A stretch of DNA of 64,000 nucleotides, taken from assembly GCA_964569015.1 (NCBI GenBank), contig CAZMSN010000001.1, forward strand, positions 31,445 to 95,444, written 5' to 3'. Source of the DNA: CAYQEC01 sp964569015. Its GTDB lineage: Bacteria; Actinomycetota; Acidimicrobiia; Spongiisociales; UBA5794. Both the position numbers and the translations under genes were made by a program. Numbering within the stretch: the stretch's first letter is position 1; every line of letters begins with the position of its first letter. Shown here piece after piece: positions 1 to 7,960 of this stretch. Under the pieces are notes generated by a model that did no database searches, had not been told where the DNA came from, and was given only the letters and a program-made list of their open reading frames with translations.

Positions 1-162
1 CGAGGGGCGCACACGCCTATGGGCGGCGCATGCGCCTACGTAATCGCGATGGCGGCCGTGTGGCCGATCGTCTTCATGGCTCCGCAGTATGGACCAAGCC
101 CGTCGGGCGGTCAAGGTGGGCGGCCGGAAGCTCCCGAGGTGCCGGAATCTCACGGCATCTGA
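1..162 (+). CDS. C-terminal fragment of a putative membrane protein (open at left edge)
   Basis: Frame 1 is open from the first base to a TGA at 160-162 and gives 53 residues. It contains one hydrophobic stretch (AYVIAMAAVWPIVFMAP) followed by a Gly/Pro-rich hydrophilic tail, which looks like the last transmembrane helix and cytoplasmic tail of a membrane protein. The upstream part lies outside the window, so no family can be named. Confidence 0.35.
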   Translation, partial: RGAHTPMGGACAYVIAMAAVWPIVFMAPQYGPSPSGGQGGRPEAPEVPESHGI

Positions 163-344
163 GGCCGGTGGAGGTGGCACCGCTTCGTATTGGGGCGAAT
201 CGGCGCCGTCCGGTATTCTCGCCTGCGTGACCATGACGCCGACGACCTGGTGGTTCTGGCTGGGATGACGGCCGCGGCGCGCCAGAGTGGACACGCCGGA
301 GGCCGAGGGCCCCGGCGTTTCTCGTTGCAGCGGAAGGAGTGATC

Positions 345-1334
345 GTGGAGAAGAAAGGCACGGTGTTCTCGGGGGTGCAGCCCACGGGCAACGTCCATAT
401 CGGGAACTACCTCGGTGCGCTCCGCAACTGGGTCGAGCTCCAGGACGACTACGACGCCGTCTACTGCGTTGTCGATCTCCACGCCATCACGGTGGAGTAC
501 GACCCCAAGGAGTTCCACAATGACCGGCTGGCGGCGGCGAAGGTCCTGCTGGCGATGGGCGTCGACCCGGACCGGTCACTCTTCTACTTCCAGAGCCAGG
601 TGCCTCAGCACAGTGAGCTGTCGTGGATCCTCGGCACGATCACCCCCACCGGTGTGCTGAACCGCATGACCCAGTACAAGGACAAGCTGGCCCGAGGAGT
701 CACGGCCAATCTGGGCCTCTACTCCTATCCGGTGCTCATGGCGGCCGACATCCTGTTGTTCCGCGCCACCCTGGTTCCGATCGGCGATGACCAGCGCCAG
801 CACCTCGAGATGACGCGCGACCTCGCCGAGCGTTTCAACAATCGGTTCGGCGAGATCTTCCCGATTCCGGAAGCCCTCATCCCGGAGACTTCGGCTCGCA
901 TCATGTCCCTGACGGATCCGTTGGCGAAGATGTCGAAGTCCGATCCCAACGAGCGCAGCCGCATCCTCGTGCTCGACTCTCCGGACGTCATCCGAAAGAA
1001 GATCAAATCGGCGGTCACCGACTCCGAGCCGACCGTGCGATACGACTGGGACGCCAAGCCGGGGATCTCCAACCTGCTGGAGATCATGTCGGGGTGTTCC
1101 CGCCGGCCGGTGCCGGACCTGGCGGCGGAATACGCCGACGGCGGGTACGGCACGTTCAAGGAGGCAGTCGCCGAGGCCGTCATCGACGCCCTGCGTCCGA
1201 TCCGCAGCGCCTACCGGGAGTTCGACGATGCCGAGGTCGCCCGCTTGATGCAGAGGGGCGCTCTCGACGCCCGCACCCGCGCCGAGGGCTTCCAGCAGCA
1301 GGTGCGCCGGGCCATCGGACTCGATCGCGTCTGA
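345..1334 (+). CDS. trpS: Tryptophan--tRNA ligase
   Basis: Class I aminoacyl-tRNA synthetase that charges tRNA-Trp in the cytoplasm. The N-terminal ATP-binding motif is PTGNVHIGNYLGAL (HIGH class) and the second signature is LAKMSKSDPN (KMSKS). The length of about 329 residues is normal for bacterial TrpRS. An in-frame GTG lies at 339, but a strong GGAAGGAG ribosome site (332-339) sits six bases before the GTG at 345, so 345 is preferred. A weak promoter candidate (TTGGGG, 18-base spacer, TATTCT at 214-219) lies upstream. The next gene follows after 120 bases and belongs to purine metabolism, so no functional operon is implied. Confidence 0.96.
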   Translation: MEKKGTVFSGVQPTGNVHIGNYLGALRNWVELQDDYDAVYCVVDLHAITVEYDPKEFHNDRLAAAKVLLAMGVDPDRSLFYFQSQVPQHSELSWILGTITPTGVLNRMTQYKDKLARGVTANLGLYSYPVLMAADILLFRATLVPIGDDQRQHLEMTRDLAERFNNRFGEIFPIPEALIPETSARIMSLTDPLAKMSKSDPNERSRILVLDSPDVIRKKIKSAVTDSEPTVRYDWDAKPGISNLLEIMSGCSRRPVPDLAAEYADGGYGTFKEAVAEAVIDALRPIRSAYREFDDAEVARLMQRGALDARTRAEGFQQQVRRAIGLDRV

Positions 1335-1454
1335 CCCGCGCCGGCCCCGGGGCGCCGCGATTCGCGAAGTCCGAGTCTCCGCTCCACCCTGCCGCTTGGG
1401 GGCGGGCGGCTGCTGGTACGCTGGCCCCTCGCCGGCGCCATCGCGGAGGGGTAC

Positions 1455-2612
1455 GTGGAGATCGAGATCGGTATCGCCAAGTCTGGTCGTCGCGCCTGGG
1501 GCTTCGACGACATCGCCATCGTTCCATCGAGACGGACACGGGATCCGGACGACATCGACCTGAGTTGGGAGATCGACGCTTTCACTTTCGACCTGCCGAT
1601 GATGGCCTCGGCGATGGACTCGGCGGTGAGTCCTGCAACCGCCATCGAGATTGGCCGTCTCGGCGGGTTGGCCGTCCTCAATCTCGAAGGCTTGTGGACG
1701 CGATACGAAGACCCGACCCCGGCCTATGCCAAGATCGCGGCTGCCTCCACCGAGGACGCCACCCGCACGATCCAGGAGGTCTATGAGGCCCCGGTGAACC
1801 CGGAGTTGATCGGGCCCCGCATCGAGGAGATCAAGGCGTCCGGCGTGCTCACTGCTGCCAGCCTCACGCCACAGCACGTCGAGCGATACCAGCAGGAGGC
1901 CCTGGCCGCCGGGCTGGACATCCTCGTTATTCAGGGCACCGTCGTGTCGGCCGAGCACGTCTCGACGCAAACAGAGCCGCTCGACCTCTTCCGGTTCATC
2001 GCCGCCTGCGAGGTTCCTGTCATCGTTGGCGGATGTGCCTCCTACTCGGGGGCGCTGCACCTCATGCGCACCGGCGCGGCCGGCGTGCTCGTCGGGGTCG
2101 GGCCGGGCGCGGCCTGTACCTCACGGGGTGTGCTCGGCATCGGGGTGCCACAGGCGACGGCGATCGCCGACGCATCGGGAGCCCGTACTCGGTACCTCGA
2201 GGAGACCGGACGGTACGTTCACGTCATTGCCGACGGTGGCATGATCACCGGTGGGGACATCGCAAAGGCCATCGCCTGCGGCGCCGACAGCGTCATGCTG
2301 GGCTCACCGCTGACAGCGGCCGACGAGGCCCCGGCCCACGGCTACCACTGGGGCATGGCGACCTTCCATCCCACCCTGCCCCGGGGCACTCGGGTCGCGA
2401 CCGGGCGTCTCGGAACGCTCGAGGAGATCATGGTCGGCCCTGCTCACGAGAACGACGGCCGCCGCAACCTCTTCGGGGCTCTCCGCACGTCGATGGCAAC
2501 AACGGGCCACGCCAACATCAAGGAGTTCCAGAAGGCCGAGGTGATGGTGGCGCCGGCTCTCCAGACCGAGGGCAAGCAGTTGCAGCGCTCCCAAAACGTC
2601 GGCATGGGCTGA
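1455..2612 (+). CDS. guaB3: GuaB3-family IMP dehydrogenase-related protein
   Basis: A 385-residue TIM-barrel protein of the IMPDH/GMP reductase superfamily that matches the actinobacterial GuaB3 branch: the N-terminus EIGIAKSGRRAWGFDDIAIV is typical of it, and no CBS-domain insertion is present, unlike canonical GuaB. The loop GVGPGAACTSRGV keeps the Cys used by IMPDH for the covalent intermediate, and a DGGMITGGD phosphate-binding segment follows. The exact reaction of GuaB3 proteins is less certain than that of GuaB. The start is GTG. Its stop overlaps the guaA start by one base, so the two are probably co-translated for IMP-to-GMP conversion. Confidence 0.92.
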   Translation: MEIEIGIAKSGRRAWGFDDIAIVPSRRTRDPDDIDLSWEIDAFTFDLPMMASAMDSAVSPATAIEIGRLGGLAVLNLEGLWTRYEDPTPAYAKIAAASTEDATRTIQEVYEAPVNPELIGPRIEEIKASGVLTAASLTPQHVERYQQEALAAGLDILVIQGTVVSAEHVSTQTEPLDLFRFIAACEVPVIVGGCASYSGALHLMRTGAAGVLVGVGPGAACTSRGVLGIGVPQATAIADASGARTRYLEETGRYVHVIADGGMITGGDIAKAIACGADSVMLGSPLTAADEAPAHGYHWGMATFHPTLPRGTRVATGRLGTLEEIMVGPAHENDGRRNLFGALRTSMATTGHANIKEFQKAEVMVAPALQTEGKQLQRSQNVGMG

Positions 2613-4180
2613 TGGCCAAGGCGACGAGTTCGGTGGGGAGTGCTGTGACGGGGGATCTCGACCGGGTCCTGGTCGTCGATTTCGGCGCACAGTACGCCCA
2701 TCTCATCGCACGTCGCGTCCGCGAGGCACACGTCTACTCCGAGATCGTGCCGCGAGACGTCACGGCGGCCCAGGTTCGGGACCGGAACCCGCTAGGCATC
2801 ATCCTGTCCGGAGGTCCCCCATCGGTGTATGCCGAGGACGCCTACGATCTCGACCGCGACATCCTCGAGCTCGGGATCCCGATCCTGGGCATCTGCTACG
2901 GGCACATGATCCTGGCGCAGGCTCTCGGCGGCACGGTCGCCCGCACCGGCGCCGCCGAGTACGGCAGAGCTGAGCTGGCGGTGAACGGCGGGCTGCTCTT
3001 TGCAGGCCAGCCGGATCAGCAGTTCGTGTGGATGAGCCACGGCGACACCGTGACCGCGGCGCCCGAGGGGTTTCGGGTCACGGCGGCGACGGTGGGCTCG
3101 CCCGTGGCGGCGATGGAGCACGAGGGCCGCGCGATATACGGCGTGCAGTTCCATCCCGAGGTGGTGCACACCGAGCGTGGCCGGGACATCCTCAAGCAGT
3201 TCCTGTACCAGGCCTGCGGGGCCCGCCCCACCTGGACGCATGTCGGGATCATCGAGCAGTCGGTGGCGGCGATTCGGGCCGCGGTGGGGAAGGACCGGGT
3301 CATCTGTGGGCTCTCGGGCGGGGTGGACTCATCGGTGGCGGCGGCCATGGTGCACAAGGCGATCGGAGACCAGCTCGTTTGCGTCTTCGTGGACCACGGG
3401 TTGTTGCGGAAAGGGGAGGCCGCCCAGGTCGAGGAGACTTTCCGGACGACGTTCCGCACCAATCTGGTTCGCGTCGAAGCCGAGGATCGTTTCCTCGAGC
3501 GCCTGGCAGGCGTCGCCGATCCTGAGGAGAAGCGCAAGATCATCGGCGAGACCTTCATCAGGGTGTTCGAGGAAGTCGCCTCCAGCTTCAAGGATGCCCG
3601 TTTCTTGGTGCAGGGCACTCTGTATCCCGACGTCATCGAATCGGGAACCAAGGATGCCGCAATGATCAAGAGCCACCACAACGTTGGCGGCTTGCCCGAC
3701 GACATGGAACTCGAGCTCATCGAGCCGTTGCGGGACCTCTTCAAAGACGAGGTGCGTGCTGTCGGGGAGGAGTTGGGTCTTCCCGAGGAGATCGTGTGGC
3801 GCCAACCGTTCCCCGGGCCCGGCCTGGCGGTGCGAATCATCGGCGAGGTGACACGCGAGCGCCTCGACGTGCTGCGATCCGCCGACGCCATCGTGCTCGA
3901 GGAGATTCGGCGGGCCGGCCTCTACCGTGAGTTGTGGCAGACCTTCGGGATTCTTCCCGCCATTCGGTCGGTCGGGGTGCAAGGAGACGGCCGCACCTAC
4001 GCGTATCCCTTGATCGTGCGGGCCGTTACCAGCGATGATGCTATGACGGCCGATTGGGCTCGTCTTCCCTACGACGTTCTGGAGCGCATTTCGTCGCGGG
4101 TGATCAACGAGGTGCCGGGCATCAATCGTGTCGCATACGACATTTCGTCCAAGCCACCAGCCACGATTGAGTGGGAGTAG
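2612..4180 (+). CDS. guaA: GMP synthase (glutamine-hydrolysing)
   Basis: Converts XMP, ATP and glutamine to GMP. From N to C: a class I glutamine amidotransferase domain with nucleophile Cys in GICYGHMI and the His/Glu pair in VQFHPEVVH; an ATP pyrophosphatase domain with the P-loop GLSGGVDSS; and the dimerisation domain ending in the typical KPPATIEWE. The length is 522 residues, full size. The ATG at 2612 overlaps the guaB3 stop; an alternative in-frame GTG at 2645 would remove 11 poorly conserved residues. A much longer upstream reading frame is only an overlap with guaB3. Confidence 0.97.
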   Translation: MAKATSSVGSAVTGDLDRVLVVDFGAQYAHLIARRVREAHVYSEIVPRDVTAAQVRDRNPLGIILSGGPPSVYAEDAYDLDRDILELGIPILGICYGHMILAQALGGTVARTGAAEYGRAELAVNGGLLFAGQPDQQFVWMSHGDTVTAAPEGFRVTAATVGSPVAAMEHEGRAIYGVQFHPEVVHTERGRDILKQFLYQACGARPTWTHVGIIEQSVAAIRAAVGKDRVICGLSGGVDSSVAAAMVHKAIGDQLVCVFVDHGLLRKGEAAQVEETFRTTFRTNLVRVEAEDRFLERLAGVADPEEKRKIIGETFIRVFEEVASSFKDARFLVQGTLYPDVIESGTKDAAMIKSHHNVGGLPDDMELELIEPLRDLFKDEVRAVGEELGLPEEIVWRQPFPGPGLAVRIIGEVTRERLDVLRSADAIVLEEIRRAGLYRELWQTFGILPAIRSVGVQGDGRTYAYPLIVRAVTSDDAMTADWARLPYDVLERISSRVINEVPGINRVAYDISSKPPATIEWE

Positions 4181-4295
4181 CGGCCGCCTTGCGAAGCGGC
4201 GCCTGATCCGAGACCTCAAGCTGGCGGGCTATTGGGTCGATATCCAGTGCATCGTGTCCCGTCGCGGGGCTGTTTCGTCGACCGAGGGGTTGTCC

Positions 4296-6904
4296 GTGAA
4301 CTGGAGCGCTGATCCGGAGCTTCAGCAGATGTTCCTCGAGGAACTCGAGGAGCGGGTGGCGCGCCTGGTCGAGGGTGGCCAGGCGATGCAGCGCGGCGAG
4401 GTGGACTCGGAGTTGTCGGGAGCGATGCTGCGCGAAGGGCACACCATCAAGGGCACTTCTCGCGTCATGGGATACGAGGCGATCTCCCGTGCCGGCTGGC
4501 TGATCGAGCAATTGTGGCGAGGGATTCAGCACGGCGACGTCGATCCCTACCCCAATCTCGGCCGTGCCGTCGAGGCGTTGGCGAAGACGCTTCTGGCGGC
4601 GGCTGCCGCTGATCCGGATGCGGGCACGCCCGAACTCGCCGAGGCGATCGCCAAGCTCAATCGTGTCAGTGGCGTTGGCGGAGACGATGACCCGACCGGC
4701 GCTCCTCCTCCCTCGCCACCGCCTCCTCCAACCGCTCCTTCTCCACCGCCACCGGCGGCGCCTCCGCCGATTGCCCAAGGCCCGGAGGGGGGCGGCGCGG
4801 CCGAGTCATCCGATGTGGTCGAGAAGGAGCCGGAGCCCGAAGAGGTCGAGAAGGAGCCGGAGCCCGAAGAGGTCGAGAAGGAGCCGGAACCCGANNNNNN
4901 NNNNNNNNNNNNNNNNNNNNNNNNNNNNNNNNNNNNNNNNNNNNNNNNNNNNNNNNNNNNNNNNNNNNNNNNNNNNNNNNNNNNNNNNNNNNNNAAGAGG
5001 TCGAGAAGGAGCCGGAGCCCGAAGAGGTCGAGAAGGAGCCGGAACCCGAGGAGAGCAAGGGCGCCACGGTGGTGCGGCTGCCGGGGGCCTTCGAGGCGAT
5101 GCGCGAGGCGAGACGGCCGGTTGAGGCTGCCGAGGCACCGGTGGTAACTCCCGAAGCATCCGCCGAGCCGGTTGCGACGGAACAGAGGGCTGAGGACCGG
5201 GCTGAGCCTCCTGAGTCCACTCACATCGAGATCGACGCCGACGAGGCCGCGAAATGGGCAGGCAGTGCCACGGTCAGCGGCCCTGATCTCGGTGGCCTGC
5301 TCGGCGCGCTCGAATCGTGGGCGACCGGCGAGACCATGATGGTGAGTGCCGGACGCCTTTATCGCCTCATCAACTACGTCGCCGGGGTCCGAATCGAGCT
5401 GCAAGCGCTCACGAAACGCCTCGGAGCGATGCCGACGGCCGATATCTCCGATGAGTACCTGAACGCGGTCCGTAAGGACATCGAGACCATCGCTGCTACC
5501 ACGGTGGAACTCGAGGCAGATGCCCTCGGCCTCGCTGCCGTCCCGGTGAAGGAGATGAGCAACACCCTTCCCCAGCTGGTGCGGTATCTCTCGAAGAAGC
5601 TCGGGAAAGAGGTCCGCTTCGAGATCGTCGGTGACGAGGATCTGGCTCTCGATCGTCAGGTGCTCGACATGGTGTCCGATCCGATCCGCCAGCTCATCGT
5701 CAATGCCCTCTATCACGGCATCGAGATGCCCGCCGAGCGTGAGGCTGCAGGCAAGACCGCGACCGGCCTTGTGTCCCTCACCATGACGATCAAGAACCAC
5801 AAGCTCGAGGTCATCGTGAGCGACGATGGCGCCGGGATCGATTGGCCCGCAGTGCGCATGGCCGCGGTGGAACAGGGCTACTACGAGGCGAGCGAGCCGA
5901 GCGATCCCGAGAAGCTGCGGCCGATCCTCTTCTTCCCGGGCTTCTCGACCGCCCCCGACAGCGAGCTGGGCTCGTTGGGATCGGGGCTCAGCACCGTCGC
6001 CGACGCCGTGGAGTCCCTCTACGGGCGGATCCGACTCGATTCGGCGGAGAATGGCACCACGGTCACGGTGATGGTGCCCACCACTCGCGACCTCCAGCGT
6101 GTCCTGATCGTCGATGCCGGCAACATGAAGTGGGGGATTCCCGAGGCGGCGATCGAGGAGGTGATTCCGGTTGCCGGCGCCGGTGTCGTCACGGTGGGAG
6201 GCCGCCGCACTCTGCGCATCGGCGACCAGGAGCACAGGGTCGTCAGCCTGGCCGACCTCGTCGGTGCCACCGATCCACGCCCGGAGACCAAGTTCGTGCG
6301 GCTGGCCCACCGGATCGGGTGTGCCGCAGTCGGCGTGCAGCGGGTGCTCGGCGTCCGTGAGGTCGCCGCCAAGGAATTGGGCCCGCTGCTCGTCGGCCCA
6401 TCGCACATCACCGGCGCCGCCCTGCTCGGAGGAGGCGACGTGGTCTTGCTGCTGGATGCCGGATCGCTCGTGCAGCGGTCCCAGGACGTGCCGCGACCCC
6501 TCACCCCCGGTGCGAGAGTGCTGGTGGTCGACGATTCGCAGGGTGCCCGCGCCGTGGTCTCGGGGGCGCTGGCCTCCAGCGGATTCACCACGAGTGTCGC
6601 AGGGAGCGCCGCCGAAGCTCTCGAGGTGCTCGCCGAGCAGGAGGTCGACGCGTTGGTCGTCGATTTCTCGATGCCCAACGAGGACGGGGTTGCCCTCGTG
6701 GATCAGGTTCGCAAGGGCTACACCGGCCTGCCGATCATCATGCTCTCCGGTGTCGCCACCCCCGAAGATCAGGAACGGGCGGTGAATGCCGGAGTCGACG
6801 CGTTCTTCAACAAGGCCGACTTCCGCGAGGGCGCGCTCGCCGAAGCGCTCCGCGCGACCCTCGAATCTGCCGCGGCACAGAAAGGAACGGCGGTCGGATC
6901 ATGA
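4296..6904 (+). CDS. CheA-like hybrid histidine kinase (HPt, kinase, CheW-like, receiver); contains assembly gap
   Basis: Starts at GTG 4296, six bases after GAGGGG. Order: an HPt domain with phospho-His motif GHTIKGTSRVMG; a Pro/Ala linker; a Glu/Pro tandem repeat containing the 100-N gap; a dimerisation region; an HATPase domain (N box LIVNALYHGIE, G1 box SDDGAGID, G2-like LGSLGSGLS); a CheW-like domain starting RVLIVDAGNMKWGIPEAAIEE; and a C-terminal receiver (acidic pair VVDDS, phospho-Asp VVDFSMP, Lys in FFNKADF). Before the gap the frame is positions divisible by 3 and after it is shifted by two; since the N count is arbitrary, this is not evidence of a real frameshift. No chemoreceptor, CheR/B or flagellar gene is nearby, so it may control something other than motility. 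It is coupled to the next gene by an ATGA overlap. Confidence 0.88.
4818..5052 (+). repeat. 27-bp coding tandem repeat encoding EVEKEPEPE, with internal gap
   Basis: A 27-base unit encoding EVEKEPEPE occurs about 2.5 times before the gap and twice after it, with only a GAG/GAA wobble between copies. The true copy number is unknown because the assembly broke here. Confidence 0.9.
4895..4994. other. Assembly gap of 100 N
   Basis: Exactly 100 N, the conventional length for a gap of unknown size. The repeat on both sides shows that the gap comes from an unresolved tandem repeat within one gene. Confidence 0.99.
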
Positions 6905-7884
6905 AGATTCTGGTTGCCGACGACAGTGCGGTCCTCCGGGGGGCCGTGCGCCGTCTCCTCGAAGCCGCGGAGTTCGAGGTCGTCGATGCCGAGGACGGGG
7001 TCGACGCCATCACTCGCTTCTACGAGCAGCAGCCGGATCTCGTGCTGCTCGACGTCACCATGCCCCGGCTCACCGGCTATGTGGTCTGCCGGCTCATCAA
7101 GGAGGATCCGGTGCTGGGCCACACCCCGGTGCTCATCCTCACGGGCCGCGATTCGGCTGAGGACCGCTATTGGGCCGATCGTTCCGGCGCCGACGGGTAC
7201 ATCACCAAGGATGCGCTCGGCGAGAGCCTGGTTCATTCCGTCCAGCAGACCCTGGCGACGAGGGCCCTCACGGAGCTGACCCGCTCGGTCGCCGACGCCC
7301 CGGCCCTCGGCGCGACGGACGTGCTCACCCGGGTGTGCGAGATGCTCGACCGCAAGCTGTTCGAGGCGACGGTCGTCAACGAGATCATCGAGATCGGGGC
7401 TCGTTCGCTGCGATTCGACGAGACGATTTCCGCCGTCGTCGAGCAGATCGGCCGTCTGGTGTCGTTCGACGTCTGTGGAATCGCGCTCGTGTCGGTGGGG
7501 CGGCTGTATGCCCTGGCGGGGGGCCGCGTTCACCAGACCGAGATCGACGAGATGACCGGCCTCGCGAACCGGCACCTCCGGGCGATCGCCGGCCCAGTGG
7601 ACGAACGTGGGCTCGAGCTGGTCATGCTCGAGGGAACCATCGACGATGATGAGCCGCCGCGCTCCCTCGCCTCGGTCTATGCCACGGCGCTCCTGGTGCA
7701 CCGCGAAGTCATCGGCATGCTCGTGCTCTCCTCCTTCAGTGCGGGAGCCTTCCCCGACCAGGTGATCCGGACCATGCGGATGATCGAGAACGCCGTCGCC
7801 ACCGTGGTGGATGCCGCTTGGGCCTACGAGGAGACCGTCACCGCGGCGGCACGTGCGAGCCTCTCGGCCCTCTCCGGCTTCTGA
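6901..7884 (+). CDS. Response regulator with C-terminal GAF-like domain
   Basis: 327 residues. Residues 1-120 form a receiver: acidic pair VADDS, phospho-Asp in VLLDVTMPRL, Thr in LILTGRD and Lys in GYITKDAL. After a linker, residues 165-315 look like a GAF domain (FDETISAVVEQIGRLVSFDV ... VIGMLVLSSF). No DNA-binding, GGDEF or kinase output is visible, so signalling probably passes through protein contact or ligand binding. Its ATG overlaps the CheA-like gene by four bases (ATGA), so that kinase is its likely partner. Confidence 0.85.
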   Translation: MKILVADDSAVLRGAVRRLLEAAEFEVVDAEDGVDAITRFYEQQPDLVLLDVTMPRLTGYVVCRLIKEDPVLGHTPVLILTGRDSAEDRYWADRSGADGYITKDALGESLVHSVQQTLATRALTELTRSVADAPALGATDVLTRVCEMLDRKLFEATVVNEIIEIGARSLRFDETISAVVEQIGRLVSFDVCGIALVSVGRLYALAGGRVHQTEIDEMTGLANRHLRAIAGPVDERGLELVMLEGTIDDDEPPRSLASVYATALLVHREVIGMLVLSSFSAGAFPDQVIRTMRMIENAVATVVDAAWAYEETVTAAARASLSALSGF

Positions 7885-7945
7885 GCCTCGCCTCGGCTCT
7901 CCGTCGATCCGTCTTACCGCTGTGTAGTTCAGATCCTCCGGTTCG

Positions 7946-7951
7946 TATAAT
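7946..7951 (+). promoter_or_regulatory. -10 box TATAAT for the helicase gene
   Basis: A perfect TATAAT ends nine bases before the ATG at 7961. A start of transcription 6-9 bases downstream would fall almost on the start codon, and no ribosome site is visible, so the mRNA is probably leaderless. The -35 region (TGTAGT at 7923-7928) is weak. Confidence 0.6.
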
Positions 7952-7960
7952 CGTCGCCGC

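Noticed and set aside
2033..2611. A 715-residue version of GuaA starting inside guaB3
   Set aside because: The extra N-terminus is Arg/Gly-rich, runs through guaB3 in another frame and is absent from GMP synthases.
4895..4994. A true frameshift in the CheA-like gene
   Set aside because: The frame change depends only on the arbitrary 100-N length; the repeat protein sequence is identical on both sides.
4547..6406. Long opposite-strand ORF through the CheA-like gene
   Set aside because: A shadow caused by GC-rich codon structure; its composition is atypical and it runs through the N gap.
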